The notes beneath the pieces were generated by a model that saw only the letters and a list, made by a program, of their open reading frames with translations, was not told the DNA's origin and did no database searches. Below are positions 16,363 through 25,100 of a stretch of 28,605 nucleotides of DNA, in pieces. Every line of letters begins with the position of its first letter. Positions within the stretch are counted from its first letter, which is position 1. The stretch comes from BM520 sp964474455 (GTDB taxonomy: Bacteria; Bacteroidota; Bacteroidia; Bacteroidales; BM520): positions 1 to 28,605 of the forward strand of contig CAYYSU010000033.1 of assembly GCA_964474455.1 (NCBI GenBank), written 5' to 3'. The position numbers and the translations under genes are program-made.

Positions 16363-18522
16363 ATGGTTTTAAGCAGCAGAGGAAACGAGTTATTAAAAAT
16401 ATTGAGGGATGAAAACCCAAAACTGAATACATTTATCACTGGATCAAGTAATTATGAAACATTTCGTGATGAAATACAGAGGTATGCTGAAAGTATTCTT
16501 AAACAAAATCCTGACGCTGTAAAATATTACAATCACAACATTAACACCTTTAAAGGATATAAAAGTATCACATTCCGCGATTACGCTGCAATACGGATTC
16601 TTGATTATATCAATCACGCAGGAAGAACCTTTGAAGACTTAAACCATCGCGGCATGGAAGAGTTATCAGATCCCATACGAATGCTGTGGGAAGCCGTAAA
16701 AGGCAATTCGGACAATGTTTACGATGATTTCTTTGAGGATATGGTGTATCTTTTCAGACAACTGGAAGGAAGACTGGTAAGAGAAATACCGCAGAAAGAT
16801 AAGATTCTAAAGTGGATGGATCGTCACCCCTCCGGCCTTGATGAGGAGATAGTAAAAATTAGAAAAGCAAATAAAGATCGTATTATCACTGTTATAATTG
16901 AAAAAATTGATTCCGGTGAAATCAACGATAAAAAATATTTCTTTACTGATGAATCTGATTTTGAATCAAAAAAAGCAACAGTAGAGAAGTGGTGGGAAGA
17001 GAGTCTGTTCCATCTACGTTTCGCAATTCGAACTCCCGAGATGCTCAACGACCTCCTGGGAGGCACCCTTAAAGAGGATATGTTAGAACGCCTCAACCGC
17101 GCAAAAGATAAAGGAATACCATTTTTTGTAAACCCATATTATCTCCATCTTCTTAATGTTAATGCTCCGGATTTTATCCACAATGCAGATTTGGCCATTA
17201 AGGCTTATGTCTTTTATAGCGAAGAGCTGATAGAGGAGTTTAACCATATCATTGCCTGGGAGAAAGAGGATAAAGTTGAGCCCGGCAAACCCAATGCTGC
17301 CGGATGGGTCCTTCCCGGTCATCGCACCATTCACCGCCGCTACCCTGAGGTGGCTATCCTAATACCCGAAACCATGGGTCGCGCATGTGGTGGACTGTGT
17401 AGCTCTTGCCAACGTATGTATGAATTCCAAAGTGGTCACCTAAACTTCAACCTGCACAAACTCAAACCAAAGGAAACGTGGATCGAAAAACTCCGCAGAC
17501 GCATGGATTACTTCGAGAATGATGCTCAGCTGCGCGACATCCTTATCACCGGCGGAGACGCCCTTATGAGCTCTAACAAATCGTTGAAGCAAATACTCGA
17601 TGAACTTTACGCGATGATGAAGCGCAAAAAAAAGGCAAACGAAAACAGACCTGAGGGAGAAAAATATGCCGAGATGTTGCGTGTACGACTGGGAACCCGT
17701 ATTCCTGTCTACCTGCCACAGCGTATTACCCCGGAATTATGTAAGATACTTAGCGATTTTAAAAAGAAAGCATCCGCACTGGGGGTTCGGCAATTTGTAG
17801 TACAGAACCACTTTGAAACGGCCATGGAGATTACTCCAGAGGCTGTTAAGGGCATTAAAAGGCTTACAGAAGCAGGATGGATGGTGACAAACCAACTGGT
17901 GTTTCTGGCACAATCATCAAGAAGAGGTCATACGGCTAAACTTCGCAAAGTACTCAATGATGCAGGCGTGCTTCCTTATTACACCTTCACAGTAAAAGGT
18001 TACAAAGAAAACTACTGGAACTTCGCAACAAATGCACGTTCACTACAGGAAAAGGTAGAAGAGAAATATATTGGGTATGTTGATGATAAATATTTTGATG
18101 ACCTGAAAGCAATGCCTGACAATCCTGAAGACCTGGTGAAGAACATCGCGAATTTGAGAAAAAAGGCTGACATTCCTTTCATGGCTACAGACAGGAACGT
18201 TATGAATATGCCAGGTGTAGGGAAAAGTTCCACTTTCAGGGTGATAGGAATAACCCGCCATGGAAGAAGAATACTGGAATTTGAACACGATCACAGCCGT
18301 CGTCACAGCCCAATTATTAAAAATATGGAGAAGGTCTATATTATTGAATCAAAAACAATGTCCGATTATATCCAACAGATGAAAGACTTTGGGGAGGATA
18401 TCTCTGAATATGAAACTGTTTGGGGATATTCATTGGGTGAGACAGAAAAGGTTATGCCCATATATCAGTATCCGGAGTATGATTTTGATGCCACAGAAGA
18501 TTTTACTAACCTGGTTATCTGA
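16363..18522 (+). CDS. KamA-family radical SAM aminomutase, probably glutamate 2,3-aminomutase type, with a ~300-residue N-terminal extension
   Basis: 719 residues, against about 416 for lysine 2,3-aminomutase. Residues 1-300 are helical and unassigned. The radical SAM/PLP core follows: HRRYP, the iron-sulfur motif Cys342, Cys346, Cys349 (CGGLCSSC), Arg351 two residues later (the LAM Arg134 position that holds the alpha-carboxylate), ITGGDAL, VLPYYTFTVKG, and the PLP lysine Lys621 in MPGVGK. The two LAM aspartates that hold the lysine side chain (293 and 330) are replaced by Lys545 and Asn615. That Lys/Asn pair is the substitution described for glutamate 2,3-aminomutase, which makes beta-glutamate, a compatible solute. 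Lysine as substrate is therefore unlikely. Own strong promoter; ends 11 bases before a convergent gene. The reaction is inferred, the family is secure. Confidence 0.85.
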   Translation: MVLSSRGNELLKILRDENPKLNTFITGSSNYETFRDEIQRYAESILKQNPDAVKYYNHNINTFKGYKSITFRDYAAIRILDYINHAGRTFEDLNHRGMEELSDPIRMLWEAVKGNSDNVYDDFFEDMVYLFRQLEGRLVREIPQKDKILKWMDRHPSGLDEEIVKIRKANKDRIITVIIEKIDSGEINDKKYFFTDESDFESKKATVEKWWEESLFHLRFAIRTPEMLNDLLGGTLKEDMLERLNRAKDKGIPFFVNPYYLHLLNVNAPDFIHNADLAIKAYVFYSEELIEEFNHIIAWEKEDKVEPGKPNAAGWVLPGHRTIHRRYPEVAILIPETMGRACGGLCSSCQRMYEFQSGHLNFNLHKLKPKETWIEKLRRRMDYFENDAQLRDILITGGDALMSSNKSLKQILDELYAMMKRKKKANENRPEGEKYAEMLRVRLGTRIPVYLPQRITPELCKILSDFKKKASALGVRQFVVQNHFETAMEITPEAVKGIKRLTEAGWMVTNQLVFLAQSSRRGHTAKLRKVLNDAGVLPYYTFTVKGYKENYWNFATNARSLQEKVEEKYIGYVDDKYFDDLKAMPDNPEDLVKNIANLRKKADIPFMATDRNVMNMPGVGKSSTFRVIGITRHGRRILEFEHDHSRRHSPIIKNMEKVYIIESKTMSDYIQQMKDFGEDISEYETVWGYSLGETEKVMPIYQYPEYDFDATEDFTNLVI

Positions 18523-18533
18523 TCCGGTTTTTG

Positions 18534-19208
18534 CTAGTGAGAAAATTCATTTATCAACAACATTGTCAGCATGGGGGAACCGGGAGCACCGGTAGTACCC
18601 TGGTACTTAACCATTTTATAATCGCTCTTTCTGTACCAATAATATCCGGACCAAAAATGCTTAAGAATTCCTGTTAAAGTTACTTTTACTTTTATAGCTG
18701 AGTAGATCGCATTTTCATGTACTACATCCTCGTCTTCAACCACCGTTGCCTGCATGGTCAGAACAGACAAATTATCGGGTCGTATTAGCGAAAAAGTTAT
18801 CTCATCATCACCCTTAGAGAGCATGCTCGTTGCTGCCCAACCAATATTCTGATACCATGGATACTTACTTCTTTTAATGGTTTCATTAATAATTACGCCT
18901 CCTTGCCTACCATGAGCTAAAATACGTTTACCCTCTCCACTCAAATGAAGATAATCCTGATCCTCAGAAATAAGATCAACACTTCGAATACTATAGTCAC
19001 TATTACATATATATGAGTAATTAGTGCCGTCAAGATCTGACTCAAGGAGGATTTTATCTGAATCCATAATTACTTTCCACTCCACACTATCCCTGACCTC
19101 GCCCTGGGAAACAATCTGATAAACATAGGTCATACTATTCTGCGCAGTAACAGAACATAATGCAACAAGTACCACAATAATGCTGACAAAAAAATATTTG
19201 ATGTTCAC
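18534..19208 (-). CDS. Secreted hypothetical protein (DUF3108-like architecture)
   Basis: 224 residues from a GTG start at 19208. Residues 1-22 are a signal peptide (hydrophobic IIVVLVALCSVTA, then Q), so it is exported to the periplasm or surface. The rest is beta-rich with alternating polar and hydrophobic strands, many aromatic residues and no cysteine pairs, and ends YWYRKSDYKMVKYQG followed by a Gly/Pro turn. The overall plan resembles the DUF3108-type periplasmic beta proteins, but I do not recognise it firmly and give no function. It converges on the aminomutase gene. Confidence 0.7.
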   Translation of the reverse strand: MNIKYFFVSIIVVLVALCSVTAQNSMTYVYQIVSQGEVRDSVEWKVIMDSDKILLESDLDGTNYSYICNSDYSIRSVDLISEDQDYLHLSGEGKRILAHGRQGGVIINETIKRSKYPWYQNIGWAATSMLSKGDDEITFSLIRPDNLSVLTMQATVVEDEDVVHENAIYSAIKVKVTLTGILKHFWSGYYWYRKSDYKMVKYQGTTGAPGSPMLTMLLINEFSH

Positions 19209-19248
19209 TGTAATAATCCTTTGGTTTTTAACACTGATATAGAATAGA

Positions 19249-19256
19249 CAAAAATA
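19249..19256 (-). promoter_or_regulatory. Putative -7 box for the secreted hypothetical protein
   Basis: Minus strand TATTTTTG, 40 bases upstream of the GTG. The nearest TTTG is 25 bases further up, longer than the usual spacer. Confidence 0.4.
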
Positions 19257-19345
19257 GAAAATATTAGTATATCATGAGGAACAAAACAGTTATTTTCACA
19301 ATAGCAAATCATTAAACTATTTTCCAAAAACTAATTTTGATTTCA

Positions 19346-19353
19346 TATCTTTG
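19346..19353 (+). promoter_or_regulatory. Putative -7 box for the MscS-type channel
   Basis: TATCTTTG matches TAnnTTTG, 21 bases before ATG 19375. It overlaps the upstream TTG that would give a longer frame, supporting the ATG. The -33 element is weak. Confidence 0.5.
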
Positions 19354-19374
19354 TTATTGATAAAAATTCAACTG

Positions 19375-20694
19375 ATGATATTCATCGAAAACATCAACCT
19401 CTCCTTTTGGTCGGTAACAATGACAGTTATTCTTGCCACCATCTTCGTATTTGTTATTTGGGGTATTCAGAAGTTTAAGAGTAGCAACATTGCGGTAAAA
19501 GTATTTTCAGAACATACAACATTGTATATGGCACGATCATTACAAATAGCTACCATAATATGGTTTGTTATTCTGGCTGGTTCAAATGTTGGTTTTCATA
19601 TCGCAGACTTTTTAAAAAGACCCATTATTAATACTGAGAATTTCCGTATTTCGCCATACATATTTATCATCATATATAGCGAACTGCTGCTAATCATACT
19701 TATCAGGCAGATCATCCTGCATATAGTCGCATGGTGGCATAATAAAAAACAATTAAAAGCATCACAGATGCGGATGTTGCTGATTATACTGGAGTTATTA
19801 ATCTGGGGATCAGGAGTACTCATTTTTCTTTTCGCCATGAAAATTCCGGTGAAAACCATGTTTGGGTTCTCACTAATCACCTTCAGTACAAATAAAACCC
19901 TTACCGTTGGAAATATTATCTCTATACTATTGATATTTTCACTTACAAACTGGGTTCTATCGGTATTACAAGAAATATTTTTAAATATCGGCGACAATGA
20001 TAGCGCTTCACGTCCGCGCAGAAAAACACTGTTTACAATCGTCAAGTATCTTTTATGGGTTATTATCATAATTCTGTCTCTTGAGACCCTGGGCGTAAAA
20101 ATATCTGTGCTTATCGCCTCCTCGGCAGCCTTATTTGTCGGTATCGGACTTGGTCTTCAGGAGATATTCAAAGATCTTATCTCCGGAATATTTCTACATT
20201 TTGAAAAAAATCTTAGAGAAGGTGATATCATTGAAAGTAAAGGAATAGTTGGCGAAGTAAAAGAGTTAGGCATCAGAACAACACGAATCAGAACAAGAGA
20301 TAACATCTTTATGATGGTTCCCAACCACCAGTTTATTACAGAGCCGGTAATCAACTGGAGCCACTCCACTGCCAACACACGGTTCTCTGTGGAAGTGGGA
20401 GTAGCATACGGTTCTGATGTGGGTTTAGTAGAGAAAATTCTGCTTGATTGTGCTATTGAGCATAAACTTATTGTTCATAATCCTAAGCCCTTTGTCAGAT
20501 TTCTGAACTTCGGAAACTCTTCGCTAGATTTTCAACTCTTTTTCTGGACAGAAAACACCTTTGTAGTGGAGAATATTAAAAGCGACATTCGTTTTTATAT
20601 TTATAAAGCTTTTGCAGATAATAACATTAGCATACCATTCCCACAGCAAGATGTTTATATTAAAGAGATCAATAAAAAAGATAGCACCAGTTAA
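19375..20694 (+). CDS. MscS-family mechanosensitive ion channel
   Basis: 439 residues from ATG 19375. About seven transmembrane helices precede the MscS domain: five extra N-terminal helices, then KYLLWVIIIILSLETLGV and the pore-lining helix with small residues (SSAALFVGIGLGLQEIF). The soluble beta domain follows with EGDIIESKGIVGEVKELGIR, TTRIRTRDN and VPNHQFI, then the alpha/beta cage domain to the end. Such channels open under membrane tension to release solutes on hypo-osmotic shock. The extra helices place it among the larger MscS relatives rather than E. coli MscS itself (286). The nearby glutamate-type aminomutase could supply an osmolyte, an inference only. Confidence 0.93.
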   Translation: MIFIENINLSFWSVTMTVILATIFVFVIWGIQKFKSSNIAVKVFSEHTTLYMARSLQIATIIWFVILAGSNVGFHIADFLKRPIINTENFRISPYIFIIIYSELLLIILIRQIILHIVAWWHNKKQLKASQMRMLLIILELLIWGSGVLIFLFAMKIPVKTMFGFSLITFSTNKTLTVGNIISILLIFSLTNWVLSVLQEIFLNIGDNDSASRPRRKTLFTIVKYLLWVIIIILSLETLGVKISVLIASSAALFVGIGLGLQEIFKDLISGIFLHFEKNLREGDIIESKGIVGEVKELGIRTTRIRTRDNIFMMVPNHQFITEPVINWSHSTANTRFSVEVGVAYGSDVGLVEKILLDCAIEHKLIVHNPKPFVRFLNFGNSSLDFQLFFWTENTFVVENIKSDIRFYIYKAFADNNISIPFPQQDVYIKEINKKDSTS

Positions 20695-20815
20695 CAATAA
20701 ACCATACTATTATCATCATAGGCAGCTAAACAACAGGCTCGGAATCATCACTTCTGTTTGTGTCCTGTTTTCTGTAATGCACCACTAAAACGTGCACACA
20801 ACCACAGACTATTAT

Positions 20816-20863
20816 TGATTTTGAAAAACTTAGAAGATATATAATTCTCTACATTCAAAATCA
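20816..20863. repeat. Inverted repeat between convergent MscS and gap genes
   Basis: Perfect 10-bp inverted repeat TGATTTTGAA (20816-20825) / TTCAAAATCA (20854-20863) with a 28-base AT-rich loop that holds a further AGAA/TTCT pairing. It lies just past the gap stop codon. There is no T tract on either strand, so it is a possible weak bidirectional terminator or 3' mRNA end structure. Confidence 0.4.
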
Positions 20864-20867
20864 GGGT

Positions 20868-22118
20868 TTACATATTTCTCGCAATGTAAGCAGTAAGCTC
20901 ACCTAACATATTGGTATAGCTTCCCAGCTCATTGTCATACCAGCCAAATATCTTAATATGGCTAACCGGCATTCTAAAGTCCTGATCATGAGAAATACCA
21001 TAATTTTTCAATGTGTCAGCTTTGATATTGACAAAGCCTGTACGAATGTGCGTTTCAACACCTTCAATAACAGCAGCAGCACGCATTCCAATCATGTCTG
21101 CTGATACATTCTGTTTTTCAGAAAACTCCAGAAGTCCTTTTTGAGGACCTTTTGCTGCTTTTTGATAAATATCATTAACATCTTCTCGTGTTATAGCTGG
21201 TTCTCCCTGATCATTTAGCGGACTGTGAACAGTAATATTAAGACTTATTAGAGACCCGGTATTTGTAGGTACTCGCACTGAATCGGCCATAAAACCCACA
21301 CGTTGAATTTCCGGAAGTACATATTCCAGAGCTTTTGCTGCACCGGTACTGGTAAGAATGATATTATTAAATATTGAGCGGTTCTTTCTCAAATCTTTTG
21401 CACCCGTGGCAGGAACTGAATCCAGAATACTCTGGGTACTGGTACTGGCATGAATCGTCGACATAGATGCTGTCATGATATTTGCCGTAGCAGGATTCTC
21501 AAGCAAGGGTTTCATCATATGAGCAAGCCCTGTGGTAGTGCAGCTTGCCGCTGAAATAATCTGATGTTTGTCGGGATCAAAATCAAGATGATTAATACCA
21601 AAAACCAACATGGCGCTATCTTCCGGCATCAGCTTAGATTGATCTTTAATCTTAAATGGTGCACTGAGGATCACTTTCTCGGCACCACCTTGCAGGTGTC
21701 CTCGAAGGCTGCCTTTAGGGTCAGCTGCATCTACTGTTGGATCATTAAAAACACCGGTACAGTCTACAACGAGACGAACATCGTTTTCGCCCCAGGCAAT
21801 TTTTGAAGGATTACGATCTGTTGTCAATATCTTCACTGGTCGTCCTTCTACGTTAAGTAATCCATTTTCCGCATCAACAACCTGAATGCCCTTACCTTTT
21901 TTTGCATAGCCGTAGAGAAACTGCTCCAACGTCCCATAAGTTGAATCGCGCTCAAGCATCTGAGCCACCGAATAGATGTCTTTACCGACCTTACGGCCTT
22001 GATTGATTACAAATGCATCAAAATAGCCCGTAGCCAGATGATTCCACAATGTAAGTTTACCTATACGACCCAGGCTGTTGATACCCAGTACCTTTTTGCC
22101 GACAAAATTCTTATTCAT
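20868..22118 (-). CDS. gap: Atypical glyceraldehyde-3-phosphate dehydrogenase (416 residues)
   Basis: It oxidises glyceraldehyde 3-phosphate to 1,3-bisphosphoglycerate, or runs in reverse, in the cytosol. Seen: GINSLGRIGK nucleotide-binding start, active-site Cys193 in SAASCTTTG, general base His223 in STIHAST, phosphate-site region KDLRKNR, LTSTGAAKAL, DSVRVPTNTGS and the terminal WYDNELGSYTN. The core is unmistakable, but it is some 80 residues longer than the usual 335, with extra sequence in the coenzyme domain (about 40-150). The Asp that normally follows the second strand and binds the NAD ribose (NDL) is Gln40 in VINQGRK, with a following Arg, which suggests NADP(H) use. The SCTTNC motif is SCTTTG, so the second Cys is lost. 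It starts 11 bases after the PPDK-like gene stops, so the two form an operon. Confidence 0.9.
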   Translation of the reverse strand: MNKNFVGKKVLGINSLGRIGKLTLWNHLATGYFDAFVINQGRKVGKDIYSVAQMLERDSTYGTLEQFLYGYAKKGKGIQVVDAENGLLNVEGRPVKILTTDRNPSKIAWGENDVRLVVDCTGVFNDPTVDAADPKGSLRGHLQGGAEKVILSAPFKIKDQSKLMPEDSAMLVFGINHLDFDPDKHQIISAASCTTTGLAHMMKPLLENPATANIMTASMSTIHASTSTQSILDSVPATGAKDLRKNRSIFNNIILTSTGAAKALEYVLPEIQRVGFMADSVRVPTNTGSLISLNITVHSPLNDQGEPAITREDVNDIYQKAAKGPQKGLLEFSEKQNVSADMIGMRAAAVIEGVETHIRTGFVNIKADTLKNYGISHDQDFRMPVSHIKIFGWYDNELGSYTNMLGELTAYIARNM

Positions 22119-22129
22119 AATGTATAGTT

Positions 22130-25100
22130 TTAATAATGGTTTAACATATAATCTAATGAATAACCCTCTGTAATAGGGATATGTCCTTTATAAATAATTC
22201 CCAGCGAACCATCAATGGCTACTTTATCTCCCGAAGATAGTGTTACGCCGTTTATGGTACATGATTTTTCTGACTCAGAAACATTAAGGTCACGGCAGTT
22301 TACGATACAAACCTTGCCAAGGCGTGACGCCGCCACAGAGGCATGTGAGGTGACGCCGCCACGTGCAGTAATAAGACCGTCGCACTCGAAGATCATACCT
22401 ATATCATCGGGAACAGTATCCGGGCGCACAAGGATCACGTTCTCATCAGGGGTAAAGGACTTCTTAAGCCGCAAATCCTCCATATTGAAAACCAGAATAC
22501 CATTGAGAGCGCCACCGCCAACACCAACACCTCTGCCAAGCATTATTTTACGGGATTCAGCATCGAAAACAGGTACTGCAGAGGGCTTCATAATATCCTG
22601 ATCGCGTGATTGTAATATGTACAGAGAGCCTGCATCCTCTGATTCAAAGGTAAACTCTATCTCCTGATGACTGAAGCCATGTTTATCAGTCATGTCAACA
22701 GCAATATTATAAAGTCGTTTATATATTTCCGGGAAAAGATCCTGCATAGTAGGCAGGTTAAGATCCATCTGTTTGCGTTGTGTGTTATTTACTGGCAACA
22801 CGTGTACTAGACCTGAAACCACGTCTTCACCTTGGTTATTGCGGGTAAAGTCACCATACAGATGTACTCCGGGTCTGCCACGCATCGGGTTGTGAGTAAA
22901 AACCACTCCCGTTCCCGACTTACTGCTTAGGTTGCCAAATACCATCTGCTGCACCACCACCGCTGTTCCCCATTCGGGAGCGATCTGCATATTCTCACGA
23001 TAAACCTTTGCGCGTTCCGATGACCAAGAAGCAAATACAGTATTTATCGTTATCTCAAGTTGCTTTTTAGTATCCTCCACCAACAGCACATTTTCTCTCT
23101 TCAAAACATTTTTGTATGCCAATGCAACGATCTTCATCTGATCGCCGGTAAGAAACGACTTACTGCTCACCCTATACTCAACTTTGAAGTCAGCAATAAC
23201 AGCATCAAATAGGTCTCTGTTAATGCCATGCGCCATACCCCACGATTGAATAAACCTTCGGTAGGAATCCCAGGCCGCCCATTCAAAGCCCGGTTTTTTA
23301 CTCAGCGCCTCGGTAATGTCGTCGTTAAGACCAACGTTAAGGAAGGTATCCATTGCTCCGGGCATAGAGATAGCCGTCCCTGATCGCACCGATAGCAATA
23401 GTGGATTTTTACGATCCCCATATTTCTTGCCCGAAAGTTTCTCCAGATGGCGTAATCTCCTTGCCACACGCTTACGAATCTCTGCATACAGATAGTCCAC
23501 ATGCTTTACAGCATCTAATCGGCGGAAGACCTCTGTCGTTAATACAAATCCAGGTGGCACCGGAAATCCACTTAGGTACAATTTCTTTAAGAAATATGCT
23601 TTGGAGCCTAAGAAAATCTGGTTATCTATCCGCGGTGAGGGTTCATCGAAAGAGGTAAGGATAAGATCAGAGTTATACGACATTATAGCACTAAGAATAT
23701 CACTATCATAATTGTCCACCATCCTATTCAAAGAGTGCAGAACACTATTGATGAAATTATCCAGTGTTTGTAACAGGAAAGCCGAGCTGATTATATTACG
23801 ATAAAACTCTTCTGATTTAGCTACCACAAGCTTCTTTTGATCATCCACAGAACAAAGACCCTTAGGATCAAACATGTGAGGAACGATGATGCTTAGAGGA
23901 TATTCATATGTACGGATTATGTATTTACTAATGATCTCACGGATACTTCCTGACATAAAGCGGAAAATATTGACGTACTGTTCAAGTGAAAAACTTGATG
24001 AAGTAAGACTGTATTTCAACATCTGCAGGTTGGAACTCAAGCTCTGATTCGTAACACCATCAAGCTGAAGCCCATGGCTGAACATCCTGATAACATCATA
24101 AATATGCGATAAGGTGTTAGCGGAGATATAGTCCAGATTTATCTCTGCAATAGCTTGTTCTATAAGCCTTGAAGCTACTTTCTCCAGCCGGAAAGTCAGC
24201 CCCAGCGCTTCAAATTTTGGCTCCCGGTATATGCCATACATCGACGGAATACCAAATGCAATATGTCTTTTATGATAAATATTCTCCCAGCCTTCGGTTG
24301 GCTCACTATCGAAGATTATCTCATTGAGTTGCTGCATAAAGGAGTATACTATCTCCAGTGCGCCCAGAGGATCTTCGTTCTTGAAACGCAGAGACAACTT
24401 TTCAATCATGGCAGCATCAAACAGTGAGGAGCCTTTGAGATCACTAATAATATTCACCGAATCGAAAGAATATTTTTCCTTTAGCAGGTCGTAAAGATAG
24501 AAAAGATCCATCATTCTGGTTCTGTGCATTGCTTTCACCCTGATGGAGTTAACCATCTCCTGCTGAACATCTCTCTCCAGGAGGAAAAGTTTTTCTGGTT
24601 TGCATTTCGCCTTTTCACACATGGTTTTGACCATCATGCTCATGGGCTTAAACCACGGTCCTTCAACATCTATACTCTCATAGACATCTGTTGGAAGGTC
24701 AGATTTATATTTCTCTTTATCCGATGAATACCACAGCATAAGAACCTTTTTTGTAAGCTCTATGAGTGTGTTATTACTCTCGATATGTACTTGTTTTCTA
24801 AGAAAATGGATCAGTTTATCATTTCTATGAGATAACTCATCCATATTAGTTGTCACCTCACGTATTTTGCCTTCAGCACCTATCTCATTAAAATATACAG
24901 GAAAAATACGGGTAAGTTGTTTTACCCTCTTATAAAGTGGGGAAATATTAGAATTCAAAATTTTAGAAATGTCTCTTTGAAAAAGATCAGTGTCATTGAT
25001 ATATATCCCTCCTAGCCGAAGGTTTACCACCAATGCAGAAAGCAATTTCTCAGGAATGATGTGTGAAGTTTCAATAATCTCCAGCCAAACACGAATATTT

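Noticed and set aside
16363..18522. Plain lysine 2,3-aminomutase
   Set aside because: Both lysine-binding aspartates are replaced (Lys545, Asn615) and the protein is 300 residues longer.
19351..19374. TTG start giving a longer MscS protein
   Set aside because: It overlaps the TATCTTTG -7 box; ATG 19375 gives a normal membrane-protein start.
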